Below are positions 1-9,013 of a stretch of DNA of 64,000 nucleotides, in pieces (the first letter of the stretch is position 1; each line of letters starts with the position of its first letter). Where the stretch lies: NCBI RefSeq assembly GCF_003852535.1, contig NZ_QAJP01000004.1, forward strand, positions 916,719-980,718, written 5' to 3'. This stretch comes from Herminiimonas sp. KBW02 (GTDB lineage: Bacteria; Pseudomonadota; Gammaproteobacteria; Burkholderiales; Burkholderiaceae_D). The translations under genes and the position numbers were made by a program. Below the pieces are notes generated by a model. The model was not told the origin of the DNA, searched no databases, and saw only the letters and a program-made list of their open reading frames with translations.

Positions 1-116
1 ACAGACTTCACCTCGACAGCGCTGCCGCGTGACTGGAAGACCGCGTAGCCACCGATCAGCGAAATGGCGATGAAGGTCAGTATGACGAGGAGGGTGATGC
101 GCAGGCGTATGGTCAT
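1..116 (-). CDS. Membrane sensor/receptor protein, N-terminal fragment (partial)
   Basis: An ATG at 116 on the minus strand opens a frame that stays open to the window edge (38 codons). The peptide begins MTIRLRITLLVILTFIAISL, a short basic N-terminus followed by one hydrophobic segment, then a polar stretch. This is how many membrane-anchored chemoreceptors and sensor kinases begin. The rest lies outside the window, so the family cannot be named. It is divergent from the ArsR operon that starts at 432. Confidence 0.5.
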   Translation of the reverse strand, partial: MTIRLRITLLVILTFIAISLIGGYAVFQSRGSAVEVKS

Positions 117-431
117 GGCAGAGGGTCTTCCATTGGATGGTGGGCAAATGCCGCAGGCGGAGCGCGTGGCGTAAGACCGTTGGGACTTGCTTGAAGATGT
201 TTCCGTACGGCATTGTTGCACCGGCGCATGACAGGCTTATGACAAGGAATCATCTGTTAACAAGCGCGCCAGGAATTGAAATCCACGCGAATTTGAGAGC
301 GGGCGGCGACAAAATAGGCGGTCGGCAGCAAACAATTTTTATATATCGTACAATTACGATATTAAATTCTGAGGAAGGCGATATTCGTTTCGCCTTTTAA
401 CGAAAAGTACTGAACAGAGACATAAGGACAG
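117..431. other. Intergenic region with ArsR operator
   Basis: This gap lies between two divergent genes. Apart from the palindrome at 343-362 I see no convincing gene. A small open frame at 137-400 has no recognisable protein character and crosses the operator, so it is not called. Confidence 0.5.
343..362. promoter_or_regulatory. Palindromic operator upstream of arsR-MFS-OYE operon
   Basis: ATATCGTACAATTACGATAT is a perfect inverted repeat with 8-bp arms and a 4-bp centre. It lies 70 bp before the arsR-family start. ArsR repressors bind such AT-rich palindromes at their own promoters, so autoregulation is the natural inference. No experimental evidence is available here. Confidence 0.6.
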
Positions 432-737
432 ATGAAGATCATGGACATAGATGCTATTCACAAAGCGCTGGCTAACCCGGTACGCAGGCAAATCCTGCAG
501 TGGCTGAAATCGCCTGAAGAGTATTTTGCAGAGCAGGAGCACCCGCTGGATTTCGGTGTTTGCTGCGGCATGATCGACAAGCGCAGCGGCTTGTCCCAAT
601 CCACCATTTCTGCCCACTTGGCGACCTTGCAGGCAGCGGAACTCATTACTCCGCGTCGTGTTGGTCAGTGGGTGTTTTTCAAACGCAATGAAGCCACGAT
701 CCAGGCCTTTCTGGATTCGATACACGGCGATTTGTAA
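432..737 (+). CDS. ArsR-family HTH transcriptional regulator
   Basis: A 101-residue winged-helix protein of normal ArsR/SmtB size. The N-terminal helix (IHKALANPVRRQILQWLK) and the recognition helix region (GLSQSTISAHLATLQAAELI) followed by a beta wing (RRVGQWVFFKRNE) are typical. The only cysteines are an adjacent pair (FGVCCGM), so a metal, thiol or electrophile sensor is possible, but the ligand is unknown. It is the first gene of a tight operon with an MFS pump and an OYE-type reductase. The palindrome at 343-362 is its probable binding site. Confidence 0.85.
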   Translation: MKIMDIDAIHKALANPVRRQILQWLKSPEEYFAEQEHPLDFGVCCGMIDKRSGLSQSTISAHLATLQAAELITPRRVGQWVFFKRNEATIQAFLDSIHGDL

Positions 738-758
738 TCCCATATTCAGAAAGGCTGT

Positions 759-1931
759 ATGCCCTTAGCTTTAGTCATCCTGGCGCTTAGCGCCTTTGCC
801 ATCGGTACCACGGAGTTCGTCATCATGGGCTTGCTGCCCGACGTGGCACGCAGTTTGTCGGTATCCATACCCAGCGCTGGCTGGCTGATCAGCGGTTATG
901 CATTGGGCGTCGCAATCGGCGCTCCCATCATGGCGGTGGCGACGGCGTCCTTGCCGCGCAAACGCGCCTTACTCTTATTGATGGGTATTTTCATTGTCGG
1001 TAATGTCTTGTGTGCGGTTGCGACCAATTACAACTTCCTGATGGTGGCGCGCATTATCACTGCGCTGTGTCACGGCGCTTTCTTTGGCATAGGCTCCGTC
1101 GTCGCGGCCAGCCTGGTACCGGAAAATCGCAAGGCTTCAGCAGTTGCATTGATGTTTACCGGCCTGACGCTGGCAAACGTATTGGGTGTACCTCTGGGTA
1201 CCGCACTGGGTCAGGTCGCCGGCTGGCAAATGCCGTTCTGGGCCGTGGCAGTACTGGGGGTTCTTTCGCTGATCGGTTTGTGGCGCGTGATGCCGGTGAA
1301 CCGGCATGAAGAAAAAACCGATTTGCGTGCCGAGATAGGTCAATTGCGCAATGCCGGATTGTGGGCGGCGCTGGCAACCACCATGCTGTTCTCCGCTGCG
1401 ACCTTTGCCTTGTTTACATATGTCGCGCCGCTGCTGGAAGACGTCACCCATCTGTCGCCGCGTGGCGTGACCTGGACGCTGTTCCTGATTGGTGTCGGCC
1501 TGACGGTCGGTAACTATATCGGTGGTCGTCTCGCCGACTGGCGTCTGGGCACTGCACTGACTGGCATCTTCCTGGCGCTGGCTGTGGTCAGCTCCATCGT
1601 GCGCTGGACCAGCCCTGATTTAATTTCGGTAGAAATCAATTTATTCCTGTGGGCGATGGTGTCGTTTGCCGCTGTGCCAGGTTTGCAGGTCAACGTGATG
1701 ATCTTTGGCAAAGCGGCACCGAATCTGGTGGCGACGCTGAATATCGGCGCGTTCAATGTTGGTAATGCGCTGGGCGCGTGGGTCGGTGGCTCCGTGATCA
1801 GTGCCGGTTTTGGTTTGCAGGCAGTACCGTTGGCAGCAGGCGTGCTTGCGCTGACCGCAGTGCTGGCTATGCGCGTATCAATGCGCCTGGCTGGTGAAGA
1901 CGCGACAGCACCTGCTGTTGCAGTAGCTTAA
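759..1931 (+). CDS. MFS efflux transporter, AraJ/arabinose-efflux-like
   Basis: A 390-residue protein with about 12 hydrophobic segments. It opens MPLALVILALSAFAIGTTEF, the start typical of the DHA1 AraJ-like drug/sugar efflux group, with the conserved TEFVIMGLLPD stretch in the first helix and a basic loop LPRKRALL between helices 2 and 3. It starts 21 bp after the arsR gene and ends 25 bp before the OYE gene. The arrangement suggests export of the same toxic compound that derepresses the operon. The substrate cannot be read from sequence. Confidence 0.85.
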   Translation: MPLALVILALSAFAIGTTEFVIMGLLPDVARSLSVSIPSAGWLISGYALGVAIGAPIMAVATASLPRKRALLLLMGIFIVGNVLCAVATNYNFLMVARIITALCHGAFFGIGSVVAASLVPENRKASAVALMFTGLTLANVLGVPLGTALGQVAGWQMPFWAVAVLGVLSLIGLWRVMPVNRHEEKTDLRAEIGQLRNAGLWAALATTMLFSAATFALFTYVAPLLEDVTHLSPRGVTWTLFLIGVGLTVGNYIGGRLADWRLGTALTGIFLALAVVSSIVRWTSPDLISVEINLFLWAMVSFAAVPGLQVNVMIFGKAAPNLVATLNIGAFNVGNALGAWVGGSVISAGFGLQAVPLAAGVLALTAVLAMRVSMRLAGEDATAPAVAVA

Positions 1932-1956
1932 TTCTGAATAATTTTTTTGAAAGAAT

Positions 1957-3018
1957 ATGATGACTAGCCATTTATTTACTCCTGTTAAAGTCGGTGACCT
2001 GACTCTTGCTAATCGCGTCATCATGGCGCCATTGACCCGTTCGCGGGCTATCGGCGGCGGTCGCGTGCCAAATGAGCTGATGGTCGAATACTATGTGCAG
2101 CGTGCTTCGGCAGGCCTGATCCTGTCTGAGGCCACTGCAGTGACACCGCAAGGCGTCGGCTATGCAGATACGCCAGGGATCTGGTCGGAAGAGCAGGTTG
2201 CAGGCTGGAAGAAGGTGACCGATGCCGTGCATAAAGCGGGTGGCCTGATTTCGCTGCAACTGTGGCACGTCGGTCGTATCTCGCATCCGATGTTTCTGAA
2301 TGGTGATTTACCGGTTGCACCTAGTGCAATCAAACCTGCAGGCCATGTCAGCATCGTGCGTCCGCAAGTCGAGTATCCGACGCCGCGTGCGCTGGAGCTG
2401 GATGAAATCCCGGGCATCGTGGCGGCTTATCGCAAAGGCGCAGAAAACGCCAAGCGCGCTGGTTTCGACGGTGTAGAAGTGCATGGCGCCAACGGCTATC
2501 TGCTGGATCAATTCCTGCAAAGCAGCACCAACCAGCGCACCGATATCTATGGTGGCTCGATAGAAAACCGTGCCCGCCTGCTGCTGGAAGTGACCGATGC
2601 ATGTATCGAAGTGTGGGGCGCGGGACGCGTCGGTTTGCACATTGCACCACGTGGCGATTCGTACGACCTGAGCGATTCGGATCCGGCGGCTACCTTTGGC
2701 TATGTCGCCGCAGAAATGGGCAAACGCGGTATCGCTTTCATTTGCGCGCGTGAATCACTCGGTGAAAATCGCCTTGGCCCGCAGCTGAAAAAAGCATTCG
2801 GTGGCGTCTATATCGCGAATGAAAAAATGACCAGGGAAATCGCAGAGAACATCATTGCTACCGGTGAGGCGGATGCAGTCGCATTCGGTAAATTGTTTAT
2901 CTCCAACCCTGATCTGCCACGTCGCCTGAAAGACAATGCGCCTTTGAATGCACCACGTCCGGAAACCTTCTACAGCGGCAATGCTGAAGGCTATACCGAT
3001 TACCCGGCACTGGGTTAA
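1957..3018 (+). CDS. nemA: Old Yellow Enzyme family alkene reductase (NemA-like)
   Basis: A 353-residue FMN-dependent ene-reductase. Landmarks include LANRVIMAPLTRSRA near the N-terminus, QLWHVGR, the active-site stretch EVHGANGYLLDQFLQ with the His-Asn substrate pair, the GGSIENRARLLLEV signature, and the C-terminal DAVAFGKLFISNPDLP. The family reduces activated C=C bonds and nitro compounds such as N-ethylmaleimide using NAD(P)H. It is the third gene of the ArsR-controlled operon, so a detoxification role for electrophiles is likely. Assignment to NemA rather than another OYE is by overall resemblance. ATG codons at 1957 and 1960 are both possible starts. Confidence 0.88.
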   Translation: MMTSHLFTPVKVGDLTLANRVIMAPLTRSRAIGGGRVPNELMVEYYVQRASAGLILSEATAVTPQGVGYADTPGIWSEEQVAGWKKVTDAVHKAGGLISLQLWHVGRISHPMFLNGDLPVAPSAIKPAGHVSIVRPQVEYPTPRALELDEIPGIVAAYRKGAENAKRAGFDGVEVHGANGYLLDQFLQSSTNQRTDIYGGSIENRARLLLEVTDACIEVWGAGRVGLHIAPRGDSYDLSDSDPAATFGYVAAEMGKRGIAFICARESLGENRLGPQLKKAFGGVYIANEKMTREIAENIIATGEADAVAFGKLFISNPDLPRRLKDNAPLNAPRPETFYSGNAEGYTDYPALG

Positions 3019-3022
3019 GTAG

Positions 3023-3382
3023 TCACTGAATGCCGATGCTGAAAATGCGTCGGCTTTCTGCTGTTACGAGGGCGTGATGTTGCGGGTTCTTGCGCAGATA
3101 GTTGATGAAGAAACCGCAGATAGGGACGATGCGCTTGTCCAGCGCCTGTATATGTTTGACTGCCATGGTCGCCATACGCGAGCCGTAACCCTGGCCGCCG
3201 AGCGCGGGTGATACTTCCGTATGCATGATCATGCATACCTGATCCAGGACGTAATAGTCGATGAAGCCGATCAGACGGCCTTCATCTCTCCATTCATAGC
3301 GCTGCAAGACATTGTCTTCGTTCAGGGGAACCAGTTTCATGTCAGCAGAATAAAGCAAATTTCCTGTTGCTGCCTTGCTCAT
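3023..3382 (-). CDS. GNAT-family N-acetyltransferase (YjdJ-like)
   Basis: A small acetyltransferase-like protein of about 119 residues. The middle carries the GNAT acetyl-CoA region (HTEVSPALGGQGYGSRMATMAV) followed by RIVPICGFFINYLRKNPQH, characteristic of the short YjdJ/COG2388 subgroup. I chose the ATG at 3382; an upstream ATG at 3427 would place the coding start inside the hairpin at 3422-3444, and an ATG at 3340 is also possible. No start has a strong ribosome-binding site. It converges with the OYE gene, whose stop lies 4 bp away. Substrate unknown. Confidence 0.75.
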   Translation of the reverse strand: MSKAATGNLLYSADMKLVPLNEDNVLQRYEWRDEGRLIGFIDYYVLDQVCMIMHTEVSPALGGQGYGSRMATMAVKHIQALDKRIVPICGFFINYLRKNPQHHALVTAESRRIFSIGIQ

Positions 3383-3421
3383 ATGTATTCTGCAGTCGGC
3401 ATCTAGTGACAAAATGAAGAG

Positions 3422-3454
3422 CGGCAAGTACCCTGTACTTGCCGTTTATTTTTT
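3422..3454 (+). terminator. Intrinsic terminator
   Basis: A perfect 9-bp stem (CGGCAAGTA / TACTTGCCG) with a CCCTG loop is followed by TTTATTTTTT. It reads as a rho-independent terminator for plus-strand transcription, just ahead of the gene at 3467. It probably insulates that gene from read-through of the OYE operon. Confidence 0.75.
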
Positions 3455-3466
3455 CCGGGAATGATG

Positions 3467-3895
3467 ATGTCGAATACAAACAACGATTTGAGTGCACGTA
3501 CGCGTCAACCTGATGAGGTCAGCCGTGTGCTGGTGCAGGCGCTGGAAACAGGTGATATAGAAACCTCGCTGGCGGTGTATGAAGCAAGTGCCGTGCTGTT
3601 TTCCAAATCAGGCCGCACCATGACGGGACTGGACGAGATACGTAAAAACAATGCAGCGCTGATCGCACTGAAGCCGAAGTTTGATATCGCCTTCATCAAG
3701 TTCACACTGAGCGGCGACGGCACATTGGCGACCAATCGCATGAAAGCGGATCTATCGTGGAAAGATGCGGAAGGGAAGCTGGTGCAGGCCAGCGTGGATA
3801 CACTGGAAGTCTTGCGTAAGCAGGAAGACGGATCGTGGCGTTACATTATCGACGACCCGTATGGAAGCATGCGCGCCAACCTGAACGAACGCTGA
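3467..3895 (+). CDS. NTF2/SnoaL-like domain protein (DUF4440 type)
   Basis: About 142 residues resembling the ketosteroid-isomerase-like ring-binding fold: EVSRVLVQALETGDIETSLAVYE, a FSKSGRTMTGLDEIR loop, then strands ending in a C-terminal WRYIIDDPYG. These are small alpha+beta cone proteins, often of unknown function. Three ATGs stand in tandem (3461, 3464, 3467). The third is spaced correctly from GGGA at 3457-3460, so it is preferred. Its promoter must lie within or after the terminator at 3422-3454. Confidence 0.75.
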   Translation: MSNTNNDLSARTRQPDEVSRVLVQALETGDIETSLAVYEASAVLFSKSGRTMTGLDEIRKNNAALIALKPKFDIAFIKFTLSGDGTLATNRMKADLSWKDAEGKLVQASVDTLEVLRKQEDGSWRYIIDDPYGSMRANLNER

Positions 3896-3930
3896 TAAGG
3901 TTCAGGTCAGGCCGGCAGGTATAACGATGA

Positions 3931-4338
3931 TTACGATTTAGCCTTGCTGCGACGGCTCAGGAAGCGTTCCAGGTCGGAAGTGCGTTGCTCTGCGTGCAGA
4001 CGGGTGCAGCTGTAGTACTCGATATCCTTCAGGATGCTGCCCTTGTTGTAGATGCTGATGGTCTTGCAATCCTGTTCGACGAACTGGCTCCAGTCCTTTT
4101 GCGCGATACGTAATTGTTTCTTGGTCGCGGTGTAAGGGATGCCTTCCTGATCCTGGTTAGGGATTTGTTTCAGCAAAGCCTTATAAACTGTATCCAGCTT
4201 CTCTTGCGCTTTTTGATCGGCTTCCTTGGCGCAGGCATTCATTTCTTGTGGCGTGCCTTTGGAGAGACAAGGATCAACTTGTTGGGCAAAAGCGGCTACC
4301 GGGAGCAAGGTCAAAAAAGCCAGTGTAATTTTATTCAT
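3931..4338 (-). CDS. Secreted LprI/DUF1311-family protein
   Basis: 135 residues with a clear signal peptide (MNKITLAFLTLLPVAAFAQQ) and four cysteines likely paired in the periplasm. The body (ACAKEADQKAQEKLDTVYKALL ... AQKDWSQFVEQDC ... YYSCTRLHAEQRTSDLERFL) follows the LprI N-terminal/DUF1311 pattern of an alpha-helical Cys-stabilised domain. Mycobacterial LprI inhibits lysozyme, but most DUF1311 members are uncharacterised, so no function is claimed. It stands alone, convergent with the NTF2-like gene. Confidence 0.75.
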   Translation of the reverse strand: MNKITLAFLTLLPVAAFAQQVDPCLSKGTPQEMNACAKEADQKAQEKLDTVYKALLKQIPNQDQEGIPYTATKKQLRIAQKDWSQFVEQDCKTISIYNKGSILKDIEYYSCTRLHAEQRTSDLERFLSRRSKAKS

Positions 4339-4453
4339 CGTATCCCTGTTGAAAAGAAGTAAAGGCGCATATGTCGCGGACTGCTAGGTCTGTAGCCTAC
4401 CGCGACAGCTTGCTTGATATTTTGATTAACGTCAATAAAACCGCAGCCAGGAA

Positions 4454-5215
4454 TCAGGTTTTCAGGCGATAGCCAGTCTTGAAGATATACCAGACCGCAG
4501 CCATACAGGCGCTCAGGAATACCAGTGTCATCACGATGCTGACCGCGACACTGACATCCGAGACCCCGTAAAAACTCCAGCGGAAGCCGCTGATCAGGTA
4601 CACCACCGGATTCACCAGTGCGATCTTTTGCCAGACGTCCGGCAGCATGCTGATTGAATAAAAGCTGCCGCCCAGGAAGGCCAGGGGTGTCACGATCAGC
4701 ATCGGAATGATTTGCAGCTTCTCAAATCCGGTCGCCCAGATCCCGATGATGAAACCAAACATGCTGAAGGTGACCGAGGTCAGGATCAGGAAGGTAATCA
4801 TCCACAGCGGATGCGCGATTTCAAAGCTGACGAACAGACGCGCCGTTACCAGGATCAGCACGCCGAGGATGATGGACTTGGTGGCGGCTGCGCCGACATA
4901 ACCAATCACAATCTCGACGTAAGAGACCGGCGCAGACAATATCTCATAGATAGTGCCGGCATACTTGGGCATGAAGATGCCGAACGATGCATTGGAAATA
5001 CTCTCCGTCATCAAGGCCATCATGATCAGGCCCGGTACGATGAAGGCGCCGTAGCTGACGCCATTGACTTCGACCATGCGCGAGCCGATAGCGGCGCCGA
5101 ACACGACGAAGTAAAGAGAGGTGGAGATCACCGGCGACGCGATGCTCTGCATCAGGGTGCGCCAGGTGCGCGCCAGTTCAAATTTATAGATGGCGCGTAT
5201 TGCGTAGATATTCAT
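4454..5215 (-). CDS. yadH: ABC-2 type transporter permease (YadH-like)
   Basis: A 253-residue inner-membrane protein with six predicted helices and the ABC-2 pattern: an N-terminal amphipathic stretch ([16 protein letters not shown]), a central [22 protein letters not shown] loop, and a [22 protein letters not shown] segment. E. coli YadH is almost the same length (256). The start overlaps the stop of the ATPase gene by 4 bp, so the two are translationally coupled. The family exports lipids, polysaccharides or drugs; the substrate is unknown. Confidence 0.87.
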   Translation of the reverse strand: MNIYAIRAIYKFELARTWRTLMQSIASPVISTSLYFVVFGAAIGSRMVEVNGVSYGAFIVPGLIMMALMTESISNASFGIFMPKYAGTIYEILSAPVSYVEIVIGYVGAAATKSIILGVLILVTARLFVSFEIAHPLWMITFLILTSVTFSMFGFIIGIWATGFEKLQIIPMLIVTPLAFLGGSFYSISMLPDVWQKIALVNPVVYLISGFRWSFYGVSDVSVAVSIVMTLVFLSACMAAVWYIFKTGYRLKT

Positions 5216-6138
5216 GCCGGCGCCTTTACCAAATTAACGAAGATTTCTTCCAGCGAGCTCTGGCTGGATTGCAGGTCCTTGAAGTCGATGCCGTGTTCAC
5301 CCAGCTTCTTCAGCAATTCGGCGATGCCGGTCTGTTCGCTTTGTGCGTCGAAGGTATACACCAGTTCGTTGCCGTCGGCAGATAGTTCCAGCTGCCAGTT
5401 CGACAGTTCCGACGGGATGGTCTGTAACGGCTGTTGCAGGTGCAAACGCAATTGCTTCTTGCCCAGCTTGGCCATCAGCGCCGCTTTGTCTTCCACCAGG
5501 ATCAGTTCGCCTTTGCGGATCACACCTATGCGGTCAGCCATTTCTTCGGCTTCTTCAATATAGTGGGTGGTGAGGATGATGGTGACGCCGCTTTCACGCA
5601 GACCGCGTACCATTTCCCACATATCGCGCCGCAGTTCGACGTCAACGCCGGCAGTCGGCTCATCCAGGAACAGGATTTGCGGCTCATGCGACAAAGCCTT
5701 GGCGATCATCACACGACGCTTCATGCCACCCGATAGCGCAAAGATCTTGGAGTCGCGTTTTTCCCATAAAGACAGTGAGCGCAGTACTTTTTCTACATAC
5801 GCGTGATCCTTCGGTTTGCCGAAAATGCCGCGGCTGAAATTGACGGTCGCCCAGACGGTTTCAAATGCATCGGTCGATAGCTCCTGGGGTACCAGGCCTA
5901 TCTTGGTACGCGCCGCGCGATAATCCTGCACGATGTCATGACCATCGGCCAGAACCTTGCCGGTGCTGGGATTGACGATGCCGCAGATGATGCTGATGAG
6001 GGTGGTTTTGCCGGCGCCGTTCGGGCCGAGCAGGGCGAAGATTTCGCCGCGCCGGATGTCGAGATCAATGCCCTTGAGTGCCTGGAAGCCGGACGCATAC
6101 TGCTTGGTCAGGCCCTGGACGGAAATAATGGATTGCAA
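5212..6138 (-). CDS. yadG: ABC transporter ATP-binding protein (YadG-like)
   Basis: 308 residues, identical in length to E. coli YadG. It has a Walker A (GPNGAGKTT), an ABC signature ([16 protein letters not shown]), a Walker B ([12 protein letters not shown]) and an H-loop ([12 protein letters not shown]). I place the start at a TTG (6136-6138) because GGAGG lies 4 bp upstream and the product then begins directly with the ABC domain; the open frame extends to 6315 without domain content. It drives the permease encoded at 4454-5215. Confidence 0.88.
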   Translation of the reverse strand: MQSIISVQGLTKQYASGFQALKGIDLDIRRGEIFALLGPNGAGKTTLISIICGIVNPSTGKVLADGHDIVQDYRAARTKIGLVPQELSTDAFETVWATVNFSRGIFGKPKDHAYVEKVLRSLSLWEKRDSKIFALSGGMKRRVMIAKALSHEPQILFLDEPTAGVDVELRRDMWEMVRGLRESGVTIILTTHYIEEAEEMADRIGVIRKGELILVEDKAALMAKLGKKQLRLHLQQPLQTIPSELSNWQLELSADGNELVYTFDAQSEQTGIAELLKKLGEHGIDFKDLQSSQSSLEEIFVNLVKAPA

Positions 6139-6262
6139 ACTGCCTCCGTAATAGTGAACGGCGGCGCGGGCGGGATGCGCGGGCGCTGTCGCTAATGATA
6201 TGGGGTGATGCTGTTGCTGCGGTTTGCTACAGGAACGGCACAGCAAACTGATTGGTGCGTCA

Positions 6263-6922
6263 TTATCGCAGTGTCGCGATATCTTTGCTTTCGAGCAGCT
6301 TTTTATCGCTGCCACGCCTGGCGACGATGAGCATGGCCTTGCCCACCTGTTCGGTGGTGGTGATTTGTTGCGGGAAGATGGCGCGGAACACAGGGAAGAG
6401 CGGTGCCGCCAGCGTGTAAAAGAATTGATAGAGGCGGGTCTTGGAACGCACGCCGTGCAAGGGCTGGATGATGCCGGGGCGGAACATATACGCGCGTAGC
6501 GGCAGGCGCAGCAGTGCGTTTTCGGTTTTGCCTTTGACGCGCGCCCACATGACGGCTCCTTTTTCCGTGCTGTCGGTACCCGCGCCTGATACGTAGGTGA
6601 ACACCATATTCGGGTTGAGCCGGGCCAAAGTGGCGGCGGCGGCCAGTGTCATGTCGTAGCTGATATGCGCGTAGTCGGCTTCGTTCATGCCGACAGAAGA
6701 TACTCCAAGGCAATAAAAGCAGGCATCTACACCTGTTAATTCCGCCTCGATGTTGCTGTAATCGTACAGATCGGTATGGACGATCTCGCGCAGTTTCGGG
6801 TGCTGTTGGCCAGTCGGATTACGCCCGAGACAGAGTGCCTGCGTGACCTCGGGGTCCAGCAGGCATTCCCGCAACACACCTTGGCCCACCATGCCGGTGG
6901 CGCCAAAAACCAATACTTTCAT
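6263..6922 (-). CDS. NAD(P)-binding Rossmann oxidoreductase, atypical SDR
   Basis: 219 residues starting [20 protein letters not shown], a Rossmann fold with the GxxGxxG dinucleotide motif. A short-chain-dehydrogenase-like core follows ([53 protein letters not shown]). The YxxxK pair is not obvious, as usual for HTATIP2/NmrA-like atypical SDRs. Substrate unknown. It is monocistronic and divergent from the cyclase gene at 7086. Confidence 0.8.
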   Translation of the reverse strand: MKVLVFGATGMVGQGVLRECLLDPEVTQALCLGRNPTGQQHPKLREIVHTDLYDYSNIEAELTGVDACFYCLGVSSVGMNEADYAHISYDMTLAAAATLARLNPNMVFTYVSGAGTDSTEKGAVMWARVKGKTENALLRLPLRAYMFRPGIIQPLHGVRSKTRLYQFFYTLAAPLFPVFRAIFPQQITTTEQVGKAMLIVARRGSDKKLLESKDIATLR

Positions 6923-7085
6923 GTGGTTCTCCCGAGTCGTTTCCGGATAGTATTATTATTAGCTCCATAAGGAGGATTAATCACTCAACGAATGTGCTGT
7001 TGCTAAAGATTCTTTACTGAAAGGCCGCTATTAAGTAAGGACGGTCTTTTAATACGCAAGGTGAACAGGGCCCGCGCGGCATGAC

Positions 7086-8918
7086 ATGTGTATGGTAATC
7101 ATTAAACGAATCTTGCAAAGCCTGCGCTGGTCGCTGTTGCTGCTGCTTGCCTGCGCCTCGCTGGCACAAGCCGGCGTGATTAAGCTGGAGCCGGCGCGCG
7201 ACAGCTATCTGGTGCACAAAGTCGTTGATGTGATGGAAGATCCGGGCGGGCAGCTTAACTTTGCGGATGTCAGCAAAGACGCCTCAAATATTGCCTTCAG
7301 GGAATATCATACCGGCGTGTTCAGCTTCGGTTTCACTGACTCGGCTTACTGGTTCCGCTTCGAAGTCGATAATCCGTCAACCGATGTACGCAATATGATG
7401 CTGGTCCTGCGCACTGCCTGGCTGGACGACATCAGCGTGTACACACCGGAAGGTGAGGGCAGTTACCGCGGCATACAGCTCGGGGATAGCTTGCCCTTTG
7501 TCCAGCGCCTGCATCCGAATCCGCAATTCCTGGTCGACTTGCAGGTACAACCCGGCAAGCAAACCTATTATCTGCGCATCAGAAGCACGCAAGCTTTGCT
7601 CTCGCCCATCGAGTTGTGGGACGCGCAGGCTTTTTATGACAACGACCGCCTGTTGCTGGGCTATTTCGGCATGTTCTACGGCGTGGTGCTGGTCATGCTG
7701 CTATACAACGCCTTCATCTGGGGCTCAACGCGGGATCGCAGTTATTTGTATTACTGCCTGTATCTGGCGGCGTTCTTCATCATGAACTTCTCTTACAACG
7801 GCTTTTCCTTCCAGTACTTATGGCCGGAATTGCCGCGCTGGGCGAACCTGACTTATACCAGCTGGGTTTTCCTGTATCAGCTGATGGCGATCATATTTGC
7901 GATGGTGTTCCTGGAGACGGCCAAGCGTTTGCCGCGCATGCACCGGGTGCTGTGTCTGTTCCTGTATGCGATGGTAGCGGCGTGGCTGTTTACCTTGATC
8001 TTTGCAGATCCGGTCTTGCATAACGCGACCGGCGTGTACTTTGTATTCCTGTATTCCCCTCTGACCGCGATAGCCGGATTCCTGGCCTGGCGTGCCGGTT
8101 TTCCGGCCGCGCGCTTCTTCGTGGTGGCATCGATGGGCAATCTGGTCGGCGCGTTTATTACCGCGATGACGGTCAGCGGCTTCATGCCGTATAGCTTCGT
8201 CACTTTCCATGCGGTCGAATTTGGCATCCTGCTGGACGTGATCCTGCTGTCGCTGGCCCTGGCAGATCGTATCAAGTTCCTGCGCCTGCAAAATGAAGCG
8301 ACGGAAAAGCGGATCATCGAGCACCAGCTCGAGTCGCATGCCTTGCTGCATCAGGCCAAGGATGATCTGGAGCGCATCGTCTCGGAGCGCACCGCCGAGC
8401 TATGCAAGGCCAGGGATGAGGCCGAACGCCTGTCGCGCATAGATGCACTGACCGGGGCTTATAACCGCAGGTACTTCAATGAGGTGGCGACACTGGAGTT
8501 TGCCAAGGTACGGCGTCATCACCAGCCGCTGTCCATGATTTCGTTCGATATCGATCTGTTCAAGCTGATCAATGATAATTATGGTCATGCTGCGGGAGAT
8601 GAAGTGATCAGGGCGGCCGCCAGTGTGAGCAGGAATGCGGTACGCGAGATCGATTTCGTGGCGCGCATAGGTGGTGAAGAGTTTGCGATTCTGTTGCCGG
8701 GCTCGACCGCCGAGCAGGCTGCGGCGACCGCTGAACGGCTGCGCGAACTGGTGATTGCCGAAGAAATTCATTACCAGGGTAAAAAGCTGGCCTTCACCGC
8801 GAGCTTTGGTGTGGCGCAACTCAAGGATAGTGATCCGAGTTTTGAAGCGTTGCTGCAACGCGCCGATGAAATGATGTACCGGGCTAAAAACATGGGCCGC
8901 AACAGGGTCGCAGCCTGA
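7086..8918 (+). CDS. Diguanylate cyclase with 7TMR-DISM sensor
   Basis: 610 residues: a signal sequence (to about residue 30), an extracytoplasmic 7TMR-DISMED2-like beta domain (about 35-185), seven hydrophobic segments (about 195-390), a coiled coil (about 395-440) and a GGDEF domain. The active site reads GGEEF, preceded by FDIDLFKLIND. An REID inhibitory-site motif lies exactly five residues before it, so the enzyme is predicted to be active and product-inhibited. It makes c-di-GMP in response to an unknown periplasmic ligand, possibly a carbohydrate. It ends at the bidirectional terminator at 8957-8982. Confidence 0.92.
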   Translation: MCMVIIKRILQSLRWSLLLLLACASLAQAGVIKLEPARDSYLVHKVVDVMEDPGGQLNFADVSKDASNIAFREYHTGVFSFGFTDSAYWFRFEVDNPSTDVRNMMLVLRTAWLDDISVYTPEGEGSYRGIQLGDSLPFVQRLHPNPQFLVDLQVQPGKQTYYLRIRSTQALLSPIELWDAQAFYDNDRLLLGYFGMFYGVVLVMLLYNAFIWGSTRDRSYLYYCLYLAAFFIMNFSYNGFSFQYLWPELPRWANLTYTSWVFLYQLMAIIFAMVFLETAKRLPRMHRVLCLFLYAMVAAWLFTLIFADPVLHNATGVYFVFLYSPLTAIAGFLAWRAGFPAARFFVVASMGNLVGAFITAMTVSGFMPYSFVTFHAVEFGILLDVILLSLALADRIKFLRLQNEATEKRIIEHQLESHALLHQAKDDLERIVSERTAELCKARDEAERLSRIDALTGAYNRRYFNEVATLEFAKVRRHHQPLSMISFDIDLFKLINDNYGHAAGDEVIRAAASVSRNAVREIDFVARIGGEEFAILLPGSTAEQAAATAERLRELVIAEEIHYQGKKLAFTASFGVAQLKDSDPSFEALLQRADEMMYRAKNMGRNRVAA

Positions 8919-8956
8919 GCCAGCGTCAGCATTTGCAATACGATGAAGATTAAAAA

Positions 8957-8982
8957 ACGCCCGGTGTTTGCCGGGCGTTTTT
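8957..8982. terminator. Bidirectional intrinsic terminator
   Basis: The stem ACGCCCGG / CCGGGCGT with loop TGTTTG is flanked by A-rich sequence on the left and T-rich sequence on the right. It serves both the convergent diguanylate cyclase gene (plus) and the asparaginase gene (minus). Confidence 0.85.
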
Positions 8983-9013
8983 ACTTGATCAGTTAATCCG
9001 GCAAGTGCCTGGA

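Noticed and set aside
137-400. 87-codon plus-strand frame before arsR
   Set aside because: It spans the palindromic operator at 343-362, has no recognisable protein features and lacks a ribosome-binding site.
4712-5563. 283-codon plus-strand frame across the ABC exporter genes
   Set aside because: Antisense to two clearly functional overlapping genes, with low-complexity composition.
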